A stretch of 64,000 bases of DNA, taken from RPQJ01 sp963846885. Lineage in GTDB: Bacteria; Pseudomonadota; Gammaproteobacteria; Steroidobacterales; Steroidobacteraceae. Each line of letters starts with the position of its first letter. The first letter of the stretch is position 1. Positions 34,637 to 42,563 of this stretch are shown one piece after another. The translations under genes and the position numbers were made by a program. The stretch lies in the NCBI GenBank assembly GCA_963846885.1, contig CAWJXS010000020.1:477892-541891 (forward strand), read 5' to 3'. The notes beneath the pieces are model-generated. The model saw only the letters and a program-made list of their open reading frames with translations, made no database searches and had not been told where the DNA came from.

Positions 34637-37106
34637 ATGGGTCGCAATGTGATGATGAGAATTCTCGGGGCCGTGCTGGCCGCAGGCTTGACCTGCATCG
34701 CGCTGGTCGCAATGGGGTTTGCCGGCGCGTACCAGTACCTTGCGCCGGAGATTCCCGAGGCGGCTTCGCTGCGCGATGTGCGTACCCAGCTGCCGCTGCG
34801 CGTGTACTCGCGCGACGGCAAGCTCATCGCGCAGATCGGCGAGCAGCGCCGCATCCCGGTCGACTTCGGCGACATCCCCGCCGTGGTCGTCGACGCGTTC
34901 CTCGCCGCGGAAGACGCCCGGTTCTTCGAACACCCCGGCGTGGACTGGCAGAGCCTGCTGCGGGCGCTCGTCGCCAACATGAGCGCGGGCAGCGCCCGGG
35001 AAGGCGGCGGCACCATCACCATGCAGCTCGCCCGCAATACGGTGCTGACTGCGGAGAAAACCCTGCGGCGCAAGCTCAAGGAGGTGTTCCTGGCGCTGCG
35101 CCTCGAGCGTGAGTTCTCCAAGCAGGAGATCCTCACGCTGTACCTCAACCGTATTTTCCTCGGGCAGCGCGCCTACGGGATCGGCGCGGCGGCCGAGGTG
35201 TATTTCGACAAGACCGTGCCGAACCTGACGCTGGCGGAAGCGGCACTGATTGCCGGGCTGCCGCGTTCTCCCTCGCGCGACAATCCCGTCGCCAGCATCG
35301 AGCGCGCCCATGACCGGCGGACGTACGTCCTGCGCCGCATGCTCGAACTCGGCAAGATCGACCAGGCCCAGCACGATGCGGCGATGCAGGAGACCCTGAC
35401 CAACCGGCTGCACGGGCCCATCATCGAGCTCGATGCGCCTTACGTCGCCGAGATGGTTCGTGCCGAAATGCTGCGCCAGCACGGGCCCGAGGCGCTGACC
35501 GCCGGCTTCAGCGTAACGACCACCCTCGACAGCCGCCTGCAGCAAGCCGCCAACGCCGCCACGTGGCGCACCTTGCTCGAGTACGAGCGCAGGCACGGCT
35601 ATCGCGGCCCGGTGGAAAGGATCGCCGCAGGCCAGCTGGGCGATGCCGCCACGCTGGGACTGGTGTTCAAGCGCAATCCAGGGCGCGGCAGCCTGCTGCC
35701 CGCCGTCACTACGATCGTTGGCGACCGCAGTGCCGGTTTCGTGCTGCGCACCGGCGCGACAGCCACTGTCGAGTGGGAAGCGATGTCGTGGGCGCGACCC
35801 GTGATCGACCAGTTGAAGGACGCGTTGGGGCCGTTCCCCAAGACCGCGCAAGACGTGCTGGCTGTTGGCGACGTGGTCTACCTGGAGCCCCTGCCGGAAG
35901 GCAAGTTCCGGCTGGCGCAGCTGCCCGCGGTCGCCGGCGCGCTGGTCGCGCTCGATCCCAACGACGGCGCCATCGTCGCGCTGGTCGGCGGCTTCGATTT
36001 CGGTTCGAGCAAATACAATCGCGTGATCCAGGCGCAGCGACAGCCGGGGTCGGCGTTCAAGCCCTTCCTGTATTCCGCCGCGCTCGAACGCGGCTTCACG
36101 CCGGCCACGCTCGTCAACGACGCGCCGATCGTGCTGCCGGGCGGCGGCGGCGCCGAGGGTGGCGAGGAGTGGCGGCCGCAGAACATCACCCGCAAGTTCT
36201 ACGGACCCACGCCCATGCGCGAAGGCCTGGTCCGTTCACGCAACCTGGTGTCGATCCGCCTGTTGCGGGGCGCGGGGATCGGCTTCGCCACCCGCCACAT
36301 GGCGCAGTTCGGGTTTGGTCCGCAGGCGCTGCCGGCCAACCTGACGCTGGCGCTCGGAACCGGACAGGTCACGCCACTGGAAATGGCGCGCGGATTCGCC
36401 GTCTTCGCCAATGGCGGCGCGCTGGTGACCCCCTATTTCATCGAGGCGGTGCAGGGATCGACTGGGGAGCCGCTGTTCAAGGCCGAGCCGGCGCGGGCTT
36501 GCAGCGAGTGTGAGTTCGACACCCCAGTTGCGACCGCCCCCGCTTCCTCCTCCTTCCTCCCCTTCCTCCCCTTCCTCCCCTTCCTCCCCCTCCTCCCGCG
36601 CACCGCAGGCGATCAGCCCGGCCAATGCTTTCGTCATGACCGACATGATGACGGACGTAGTCCAGCGCGGAACCGCGCAACGCGCGGCCGCGGCACTCAA
36701 GCGGAACGACATCGCCGGCAAGACCGGCACGACCAGCGACCGACGCGACACCTGGTTCGTGGGTTTCAATGCCGATTACGCGACGGCGGTCTGGGTGGGT
36801 TTCGACCAGGAACGCTCGCTCGGCGAGAACGAGGAAGGCGGCAAGACAGCCCTGCCCATGTGGATCTACTTCATGGAGGAAGCGTTGCGCGACAAGCCGG
36901 AGCATCGGCAACCCGAGCCCCCGGGCGTCGTGCGGATGTGGGTGTCGCGCGAGAGCGGCGCGCCGAGCCGGGCGGGTGCATCGGGCGCGCTGTTCGAAGC
37001 CTTCCTCGAGAACTTCGCCCCGCAACCCGGCATGGGCGGCTTCGGCGACGACGGGGTCGGTGCCGAGACGATGGAGTCCCCTGCCGGCGACGATTCGATC
37101 TTCTGA
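34637..37106 (+). pseudogene. mrcA: penicillin-binding protein 1A, frame broken inside a nonamer microsatellite
   Basis: A bifunctional peptidoglycan glycosyltransferase/transpeptidase of about 820 residues: an N-terminal membrane anchor, then the glycosyltransferase domain with EDARFFEHPGVDW, GGGTITMQLARN and RIFLGQRAYGIGAAAEVYF. The transpeptidase motifs are GSAFKPF (SxxK) and VRSRNLV (SxN) in the first frame, and IAGKTGTTSDRRDTWFVGF (KTG box) in the next frame. The switch occurs at the CCTTCCTCC array at 36552-36587, within a linker; 3n+1 bases overall means one surplus base. Without correction the product lacks the KTG box and ends in about 190 missense residues. An ATG at 34589 is an alternative start. 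Confidence 0.9.
36552..36587 (+). repeat. CCTTCCTCC nonamer array inside the PBP1A gene
   Basis: Four consecutive CCTTCCTCC units, followed by CCCTCCTCCC. Read in one frame it encodes FLP repeats, in another PSS repeats. It lies between the conserved ECEFDTP and APQAISPANAF segments, where family members have a variable linker. Related arrays are at 53819-53843 and 54700-54726. Confidence 0.88.
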
Positions 37107-37164
37107 CGCCGCAAAGCGGTGCCCGGCGTTGCCGGCCGACGACGATTCGGTATGCTCGTGGTCG

Positions 37165-37770
37165 ATGAGCCGGCAGAGACCCAATCCACGCGCGGAGATG
37201 CTGCGGCAAGCCGTGGCCGAGGAAGCGGCGCGCGTCATGGCCGAACAGGGCATCGACGACTTCCTGTTCGCCAAGCGCAAGGCGGCGGAGCGGCTCGGCG
37301 TGGTCGATGCCTCGATCCTGCCGCGCAACACCGAGATCGAAGCCGCACTGTTCGCGCGCCGACGCCTGTTTTCCGGCGGACGACACGACGAGGCGATCGC
37401 GGACCTGCGACGGGCTGCGCTGCAGGCCATGCAGTTCCTGGCGGATTTCGAGCCGCGACTGGTCGGCCCCGTGCTGACGGGCGCGGCGTCGGCGCACTCC
37501 GACATCAACCTGCACCTGTTCTCGGAATCGGCGGAGACCGTGTCAATCCGGCTGGATGAGCGCGGAGTGCCCCACGAGACACTCGAGCGCAGGCTGCGCT
37601 TCGAGCGGGACCGCACCGTGAGCTTTCCCGCGTTCCGCTTCGTCGCGGGTCGGCAAACCATCGATGCTGTCGTGTTTCCCTTGGACGGCATTCGCCAGGC
37701 TCCTTCGAGCCCGGTGGACGGCAAGCCGATGCGCCGCGCGAGCGCGGCCGAGGTCGCAGCACTCTTGTGA
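37165..37770 (+). CDS. conserved hypothetical protein, possibly nucleotidyltransferase-like
   Basis: A 201-residue soluble protein. The N-terminal half is helical (LRQAVAEEAARVMAEQGIDD, FLFAKRKAAERLGV); the C-terminal half contains GPVLTGAASAHSDINLHLFS (about residues 98-117), which resembles the strand-GS-helix-DxDL core of nucleotidyltransferases, with SDINLHLF in the place of the metal-binding residues. The assignment is tentative. The start ATG at 37165 is chosen since the helical region begins right after. It follows the PBP1A gene by 58 bases. Confidence 0.6.
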   Translation: MSRQRPNPRAEMLRQAVAEEAARVMAEQGIDDFLFAKRKAAERLGVVDASILPRNTEIEAALFARRRLFSGGRHDEAIADLRRAALQAMQFLADFEPRLVGPVLTGAASAHSDINLHLFSESAETVSIRLDERGVPHETLERRLRFERDRTVSFPAFRFVAGRQTIDAVVFPLDGIRQAPSSPVDGKPMRRASAAEVAALL

Positions 37771-37821
37771 TGCTGCCTCCCCTGCCGCGCAAGGGAGACG
37801 AGGTCGTTGCAGGCGGCCTGT

Positions 37822-38277
37822 TCAGGCGGACTTCAGTTCCTGCGCCATGGTCGGCAGGTGCTCACGCAGGACCTCGACCGGGCTGTGGACGAGATCCTTC
37901 GGTATCTCGTGCACGATGCAGGCCGACGTGCCGGCCGACAGTTCGTCGCGCAGGAGGCTGCGAAACGGTGCGCCGGCGACCACGATCAGCTGCTGGTACT
38001 CCTTGTTGCGCCTGTCGACATCCAGCTTGCCAGCGATCTCTTTGGCGAAGCGCAGCGCCTCACGTTGTCGCGGACCGTTTTCTCGCTCGATGGCGTGACG
38101 CGCCCCACCGACGCTCTCGTACGACCGCCCCGGCCGGTCACTCGAATAATCCCTGTCGTGCAGATGGGCCGCAGGATCCGCCAGGCGAGCGACTTCGACG
38201 GGGTGCGCCTTGAGCGAGCTGAGGTCGTAGAAGATCGCTGCGGCCTGGTCGGCGACGACGACGCGTATGTGACTCAT
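37822..38277 (-). CDS. host-attachment-like protein
   Basis: A 151-residue protein matching the family annotated as required for attachment to host cells (AtsE/Host_attach). Visible features: MSHIRVVVADQAAAIFYDL at the start, RSYESVGGARHAIE, RFAKEIAGKLDV and LIVVAGAPFRSLLRDEL, the last being the typical pattern where the protein contacts its release-factor-like fold. In most bacteria carrying it the function is unknown. The start at 38277 is set by the conserved N-terminus. The upstream spacer is filled with hairpin repeat elements. Confidence 0.75.
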   Translation of the reverse strand: MSHIRVVVADQAAAIFYDLSSLKAHPVEVARLADPAAHLHDRDYSSDRPGRSYESVGGARHAIERENGPRQREALRFAKEIAGKLDVDRRNKEYQQLIVVAGAPFRSLLRDELSAGTSACIVHEIPKDLVHSPVEVLREHLPTMAQELKSA

Positions 38278-38432
38278 GTGAACCTCCCGTTGCGGGACTC
38301 GGTTCCAGAGTGCGCCAGCGACGGTGGGCCGGCTATTCGTGAATGTGCACAGGCGTTGAGGGTTGCAGGAGGGCGATCCGGGGCCTTTCCCCGAGCTTGG
38401 AAAGCCGGACACGCCTGACAGTTGCAGGCGAC

Positions 38433-38496
38433 TGATCCGGGGCCTTTCCCCGAGCTTGGAAAGGCAGACACGCGCTCTGGGAAAGGCCCCGGATCA
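38433..38496 (+). repeat. 28-nt-core hairpin element, copy B2
   Basis: Arms TGATCCGGGGCCTTTCCC (38433-38450) and GGGAAAGGCCCCGGATCA (38479-38496) are perfectly complementary over 18 bases. The 28-base interior (38451-38478) is identical to that of copy A2 at 11519-11546. Both copies are followed downstream by CGCTTGCGAC. Confidence 0.9.
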
Positions 38497-38750
38497 CTCG
38501 CTTGCGACACACGGCGCCTGAGCTAGTCCGCGGGCACGCCCGCGAACGTCGCACGGCGCAGGTAGCCGGTTCGCTGCGCTTGCCCCTATCGGCCGTTAGT
38601 GTGCTGCCCGCGCGCAAATTGGGTGTCGCGTGCGAACCTGCAGGTTCCCGACGCAGCGGAATGCGCCATCACGAGGCGACGGCTGTACTGCGATCGATGG
38701 GTGGCACGTCTGGTGCGAACTCTCAGCCTGCAGGCGCCATCTCTCGGGTC

Positions 38751-38820
38751 GTTCGCTCCGGGGCCTTTCCCAGAGCGCGTGTCTGCCTTTCCAAGCTCGG
38801 GGAAAGGCCCCGGAGCGAAC
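38751..38820 (-). repeat. 28-nt-core hairpin element, copy B3
   Basis: Arms at 38751-38771 and 38800-38820 are complementary over 21 bases (GTTCGCTCCGGGG... and its complement) and continue past a one-base bulge with CTCGGGT / ACCCGAG. The interior 38772-38799 is the reverse complement of the B2 core. It lies 45 bases past the gltA stop on the minus strand. Confidence 0.9.
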
Positions 38821-38864
38821 ACCCGAGACTGGCGGCATTTTCTCAAGACCGAGCAGCGGTCGAC

Positions 38865-40169
38865 TCAACCGCGGTTGTCGACCTCGACGTAATCGCGCTG
38901 CGCCGGCCCCGTGTAAAGCTGGCGCGGCCGTCCGATCTTCATCGCCGGATCGCCGATCATTTCCTGCCAGTGCGCAACCCAGCCCGCCGTGCGCGCGATC
39001 GCGAACATCACCGTGAACATCGACCGCGGGATGCCGAGCGCGCTGTAGATCACGCCCGAGTAGAAGTCGACGTTGGGGTAGAGCTTGCGGGCGATGAAGT
39101 ATTCGTCCTTCAACGCGATCTCTTCGAGGCGCAGCGCCAGCTCGAACAGCGGGTTGTCGTTCTGGCCGAGGCGCGACAGCACCTTGTGGCACATCTCGCG
39201 GATGATCTTGGCGCGCGGGTCGAAGTTCTTGTACACGCGATGGCCGAAGCCCATCAGGCGCGTGTTGTCGTCCTTGTCCTTGACCCGGGCCAGGAACTTG
39301 TCGATGTTGTCGACGGTGCCGATGTCCTCGAGCATCTCGAGCACGGCCTCGTTCGCGCCGCCATGCGCCGGGCCCCACAGGGCCGACACGCCCGCAGAAA
39401 TCGCTGCGTACGGGTTGGTGCCCGTGCTGCCGGCGAGGCGCACCGTCGAGGTGCTCGCGTTCTGTTCGTGGTCGGCATGCAGCATCAGCAGCAGGTCGAG
39501 CGCTTCGGCCGCCATCGGGTCGACCACGTAGTCCTCGGCCGGCACGGCGAAGAACATGTGCAGCATGTTCGCGCAGTAATCGAGGTCGTTGCGCGGATAC
39601 ACGAAGGGCTGGCCCAGCATGTGCTTGAACGCGGCAGCCGATACGGTCGGGATCTTGGCCAGGATGCGGTGCGCGAAGATCTCGCGGTGGCGCGGGTTAT
39701 GGTTGTCCATGCTGTCGTGATAGAACGCCGCCATCGACGACACCACGGCCGACACCATCGCCATCGGGTGCGCGTTGTAGTGGAACCCGTTGAAGAAACG
39801 CAGCAGCGTTTCGTTGATCATCGTGTGGTAGCGGATCGAGCGGTCGAACTGCTCGAGCTGGCCGGTCACGGGCAGGTCGCCGTGGATCAGCAGGTAGGCG
39901 GTTTCGAGGAAATTGGACTTGGTCGCGATCTGCTCGATGGGATAGCCCCGGTACAGCAGGACGCCGTTGTCGCCGTCGATGTAGGTGATCTTGCTCTCGC
40001 ACGCCGCCGTGGCCATGAAGCCCGGGTCGAACGTGAAAACGCCGTGGTCCTTGGTCAGGCTGGCGACATTGACGCAATCGGGGCCGAGCGTGCCGCTTTT
40101 CGCCTCGAGGATCGACTTTTTACCGGTCCCGGTATTGACCAGTTCGTACTTCGTGTTGCTGCTGCTCAT
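38865..40169 (-). CDS. gltA: citrate synthase
   Basis: A 434-residue hexameric-type (type II) citrate synthase catalysing acetyl-CoA plus oxaloacetate to citrate. Active-site segments: MLHADHEQNAST (His), MGFGHRVYKNFDPRA (His) and the Asp near NVDFYSG. The N-terminal beta-rich extension (ILEAKSGTLGPDCVNV) is typical of the NADH-sensitive Gram-negative form. Single gene with its own leader of about 90 bases before the M48 gene. Confidence 0.96.
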   Translation of the reverse strand: MSSSNTKYELVNTGTGKKSILEAKSGTLGPDCVNVASLTKDHGVFTFDPGFMATAACESKITYIDGDNGVLLYRGYPIEQIATKSNFLETAYLLIHGDLPVTGQLEQFDRSIRYHTMINETLLRFFNGFHYNAHPMAMVSAVVSSMAAFYHDSMDNHNPRHREIFAHRILAKIPTVSAAAFKHMLGQPFVYPRNDLDYCANMLHMFFAVPAEDYVVDPMAAEALDLLLMLHADHEQNASTSTVRLAGSTGTNPYAAISAGVSALWGPAHGGANEAVLEMLEDIGTVDNIDKFLARVKDKDDNTRLMGFGHRVYKNFDPRAKIIREMCHKVLSRLGQNDNPLFELALRLEEIALKDEYFIARKLYPNVDFYSGVIYSALGIPRSMFTVMFAIARTAGWVAHWQEMIGDPAMKIGRPRQLYTGPAQRDYVEVDNRG

Positions 40170-40258
40170 CGTGCAAACCCCATGGCGATCCTCGAGCCCC
40201 GGCGGTCCGGGGTTGGCCAGTCAGGTTTGCATGGCAGCAAAGTTTGTTCAAGACCGGA

Positions 40259-41749
40259 CTAATCCACGATCTTGAGTTTCTGCCCTGGCGTGGGCTCCTT
40301 GTCCGGATACAGGTCGTTCAGGAGCCGCAGGCGTTCGGCCGGATAGGTCTTGAGCGGCGATTTCTGCGCCAGCTGCTGGATTCGCGTGTTCGGCCCGGCC
40401 TGGACGACGCGGATGCGGTCGGGTTCGGCCGCGGTGAACTCGTTGTCGCGCAGGCGGCGGAAGGTCTTGACCGTCGACATGAACACGGGCTCGAAACTCG
40501 ACAAGCCGGCCGCCTGGCGAGTGGCGCCCTGGAAGATATAGGCCAGGTTGTTGTGATAGACGACCGCGATCGCGGCCGGCCCCTGCGTGCCCCATGGCAG
40601 GGTCGTGCTGCGGATGACGGCCTGGTAGCCATCGAGCCCGTTCGACTTGATGGGCTGTCCCCCAGTCGTCGCCGTGCCCTGCAGCAGCCGGGCGAGGAAC
40701 TCTTTCGGCGCCATGCCGGGAGGCGGCGCCTGGGCCGAGACCTTCATGAACATGTCTTTCGCCGCCGGGAACGCCAGCACCTGGGCTCGCTGGTTGTCGA
40801 CGAGCCAGCCGGAGGGGAAGGCGAGCGTCACGCCAAGGTCGGCATGATAGAACCGCGAGCCGCGCACGACGCCCTGGGCGCGGCTGTCGCCGACCGGCAA
40901 ACCATTGAGCCGCGCAAGATACAGGTCGCGGTTGGGCGGACGGACCTCGGCGTTCTGGACCTTGCCGGCAGCTTTCACCACTTCCTGCAGGCGGGTGTCG
41001 TTGTCGGGATGCGAAGCGAAGAGGCCGTGATACACGCGTGGCTTGCGGTTCTCCTGCCGCGCCATCTGCACCTCGAACATTTCCTGGTTCTTGAGCAGGC
41101 GCACGACGTCGATCATCGCGTCGGGCTCGTAGCCGATCCGATTGAGGTATTCCGCCCCGAGCCCGTCGGCCTCCAGTTCCATGTCGCGACCGTAGCCGCT
41201 GATCAGGGCGTTGCCGGCCATGCCTGCCACGTTCGCCAGGTCGCCGCTGCCGGTCAGGATTCCCACCACCATCGCGCCTACACCGGCCGCAGTGGCGCCC
41301 GTCTGCTGTCGCACCGAGTGCCGCGCCGTCACGTGGCCGACCTCGTGGCCCAGCACCGCGGCCAGCTCGGCCTCGGAATTGAGGTAGCTCATGATGCCGC
41401 GCGTGATGTAGACGAAGCCGCCCGGCAGCGCGAACGCATTGACCTCGTCGCTGTCCAGCACGGTGAACGTGTACTGCAGGTTCGGCCGGTGACTCTTGGC
41501 CGCGATGCGCTGGCCGACGTCGTTGACGTACTGCTGCAGGGCCTCGTCGTCGTACCGTCCGTACTGCTGCAGGATCTGCGGGTGCGACTTGCGCCCGAGC
41601 TCTATCTCCTGCGCCTCGCTCATCGTGACGATGTCGGTGCCGCCGGTCACGGGATTGGTGGCGCACCCGCCGAGCAATGCGAACGCGCCCGCCGCCGCCA
41701 CGGCTAGGGCAGCGAGCTTCAGGCGCGCAACAGCAGTGACCGTCGGCAT
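40259..41749 (-). CDS. M48-family metalloprotease lipoprotein
   Basis: About 496 residues. The start at 41749 gives a lipoprotein signal (LALAVAAAGAFALLGGCATNP, shown as AGAFALLGGC; Cys about residue 27). The zinc site is LGHEVGHVTARHSV (about residues 131-144), with the third ligand in ELEADGLGAEYL. It resembles the BepA/YfgC class of periplasmic proteases that quality-control outer-membrane assembly, but the C-terminal 200 residues are different from TPR repeats: FPSGWLVDNQRAQVLAF and a final basic PGQKLKIVD segment typical of Xanthomonadales-like M48 proteins. Substrate unknown. Confidence 0.85.
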   Translation of the reverse strand: MPTVTAVARLKLAALAVAAAGAFALLGGCATNPVTGGTDIVTMSEAQEIELGRKSHPQILQQYGRYDDEALQQYVNDVGQRIAAKSHRPNLQYTFTVLDSDEVNAFALPGGFVYITRGIMSYLNSEAELAAVLGHEVGHVTARHSVRQQTGATAAGVGAMVVGILTGSGDLANVAGMAGNALISGYGRDMELEADGLGAEYLNRIGYEPDAMIDVVRLLKNQEMFEVQMARQENRKPRVYHGLFASHPDNDTRLQEVVKAAGKVQNAEVRPPNRDLYLARLNGLPVGDSRAQGVVRGSRFYHADLGVTLAFPSGWLVDNQRAQVLAFPAAKDMFMKVSAQAPPPGMAPKEFLARLLQGTATTGGQPIKSNGLDGYQAVIRSTTLPWGTQGPAAIAVVYHNNLAYIFQGATRQAAGLSSFEPVFMSTVKTFRRLRDNEFTAAEPDRIRVVQAGPNTRIQQLAQKSPLKTYPAERLRLLNDLYPDKEPTPGQKLKIVD

Positions 41750-41823
41750 GGTTCGCTCCGGAACAAGGGTCCTGAGTCTAGAGTGCGCTATCGGGGCAAG
41801 AAAGTTCCCCGGGACAAACGCAA

Positions 41824-41845
41824 CGGGGCGCACAAGGGCGCCCCG
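41824..41845 (-). terminator. terminator-like hairpin downstream of rpmE
   Basis: An 8-base stem CGGGGCGC / GCGCCCCG with a 6-base loop, followed on the minus strand by TTGCGTTTGTC. It lies 43 bases after the rpmE stop. The U tract is imperfect. Confidence 0.6.
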
Positions 41846-41887
41846 CTGTCGTCTTGGCCCGGCTGTTTGCCGCCGGGCGGTATGGAC

Positions 41888-42103
41888 TCAGGCCTTGGCG
41901 GCGCCGGTCGCGTACTTCTTGCGGAAGCGGTCGACGCGACCGCCCGTGTCCACCATCTTCTGCTTGCCCGTGTAGAACGGGTGGCAGTTGGAGCAGACTT
42001 CGATCTGCAGGTCCTGGCCCAGCGTCGAACGCGTCTCGAACGTGTTGCCGCAGCTGCAGGTGACGTTGATCGCCTTGTAGTTCGGATGGATCGCGTCTTT
42101 CAT
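41888..42103 (-). CDS. rpmE: 50S ribosomal protein L31
   Basis: A 71-residue zinc-binding L31 of the cysteine-containing type: CSCG (residues about 16-19) and CSNC (about 37-40), with HPFYTGKQK and GRVDRFRKKY. The start at 42103 gives MKDAIHPNYK, the family N-terminus. A good sigma-70 promoter lies 38 bases upstream. In many bacteria the zinc-containing form is replaced by a cysteine-free paralogue under zinc limitation; no such paralogue is in the window. Confidence 0.96.
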   Translation of the reverse strand: MKDAIHPNYKAINVTCSCGNTFETRSTLGQDLQIEVCSNCHPFYTGKQKMVDTGGRVDRFRKKYATGAAKA

Positions 42104-42140
42104 GGCGCAGCTTCCAGGCAGGTGCAAAAGAGGGGCGCGA

Positions 42141-42169
42141 ATTATAGGGACGGACGGCGTATTCGACAA
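42141..42169 (-). promoter_or_regulatory. sigma-70 promoter of rpmE
   Basis: On the minus strand, TTGTCG (-35, 42164-42169), a 17-base spacer, and a perfect TATAAT (-10, 42141-42146). Transcription would start about 30 bases before the rpmE ATG. No Zur-like box was recognised. Confidence 0.8.
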
Positions 42170-42563
42170 GTCGACTTGCCGCTGACAGGGGTTCGGGGCC
42201 TCGCCAACCCGCTAATCGGCAGTCTGGACTCAATTTGACAGATGGTTATCCACAAAACCTGTGGATAACTTTGTGGATGAAGACAGGCACTGGTGGTCAC
42301 TGGCCGCACGGAATGCAGTAATTTCTGCATTGATCAAATTTTGACCACGCCTATTTATTTATTATATTCAATGGCTTAAGAGCTTCGCCTCACGTTTCAC
42401 TTTCGCTACAGCCCGTAACCCGGCGAAAGTTAGCCGTCCAGCCCGGCGTTGTGCATAAGTGATTTTTGGGTACTCCAAACAGTTTCGCCATGCAAGCCCA
42501 ATTGCAGTCAGTCGCCTCGATCAGCGACCAGCGAAACCCCGCCTGTTGGGCCCTAAATGTCTG
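42170..42563. other. spacer with DnaA boxes and an AT-rich tract between rpmE and hemW
   Basis: About 390 bases without a supported gene. A DnaA-box cluster (42245-42280) is followed by a 7-base hairpin AATGCAG-TAATTT-CTGCATT (about 42312-42331) and an AT-rich run (about 42332-42372: TTGATCAAATTTTGA, TATTTATTTATTATATTC) that stands out in this G+C-rich window. The rest (42373-42563) holds nothing I recognise; short open frames there lack ribosome binding sites. Confidence 0.6.
42245..42280. promoter_or_regulatory. DnaA-box cluster (two perfect, one near-perfect)
   Basis: TTATCCACA at 42246-42254 and its exact complement TGTGGATAA at 42260-42268 form a 10-base inverted repeat with a 5-base gap (counting flanking G/C). 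TGTGGATGA at 42272-42280 is a third box with one mismatch. An AT-rich tract begins about 50 bases further on. The arrangement resembles an origin or DnaA-regulated site; function is inferred. Confidence 0.75.

Larger units (their letters stand above)
38278..38864. other. repeat-filled spacer between the host-attachment-like gene and gltA
   Basis: 587 bases with no supported gene. It contains one partial hairpin element (about 38375-38420, left arm GATCCGGGGCCTTTCCC plus a diverged core but no right arm) and two complete ones (38433-38496 and 38751-38820). Between them, 38500-38750 shows nothing recognisable. The gltA terminator should lie at the right end; the element at 38751-38820 is a candidate. 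Confidence 0.7.

Noticed and set aside
36552..36587. Phase variation by gain or loss of whole nonamers in the PBP1A gene
   Set aside because: Nine bases is a multiple of three, so adding or losing units would not shift the frame; only slippage in the C-run or an error can explain the break.
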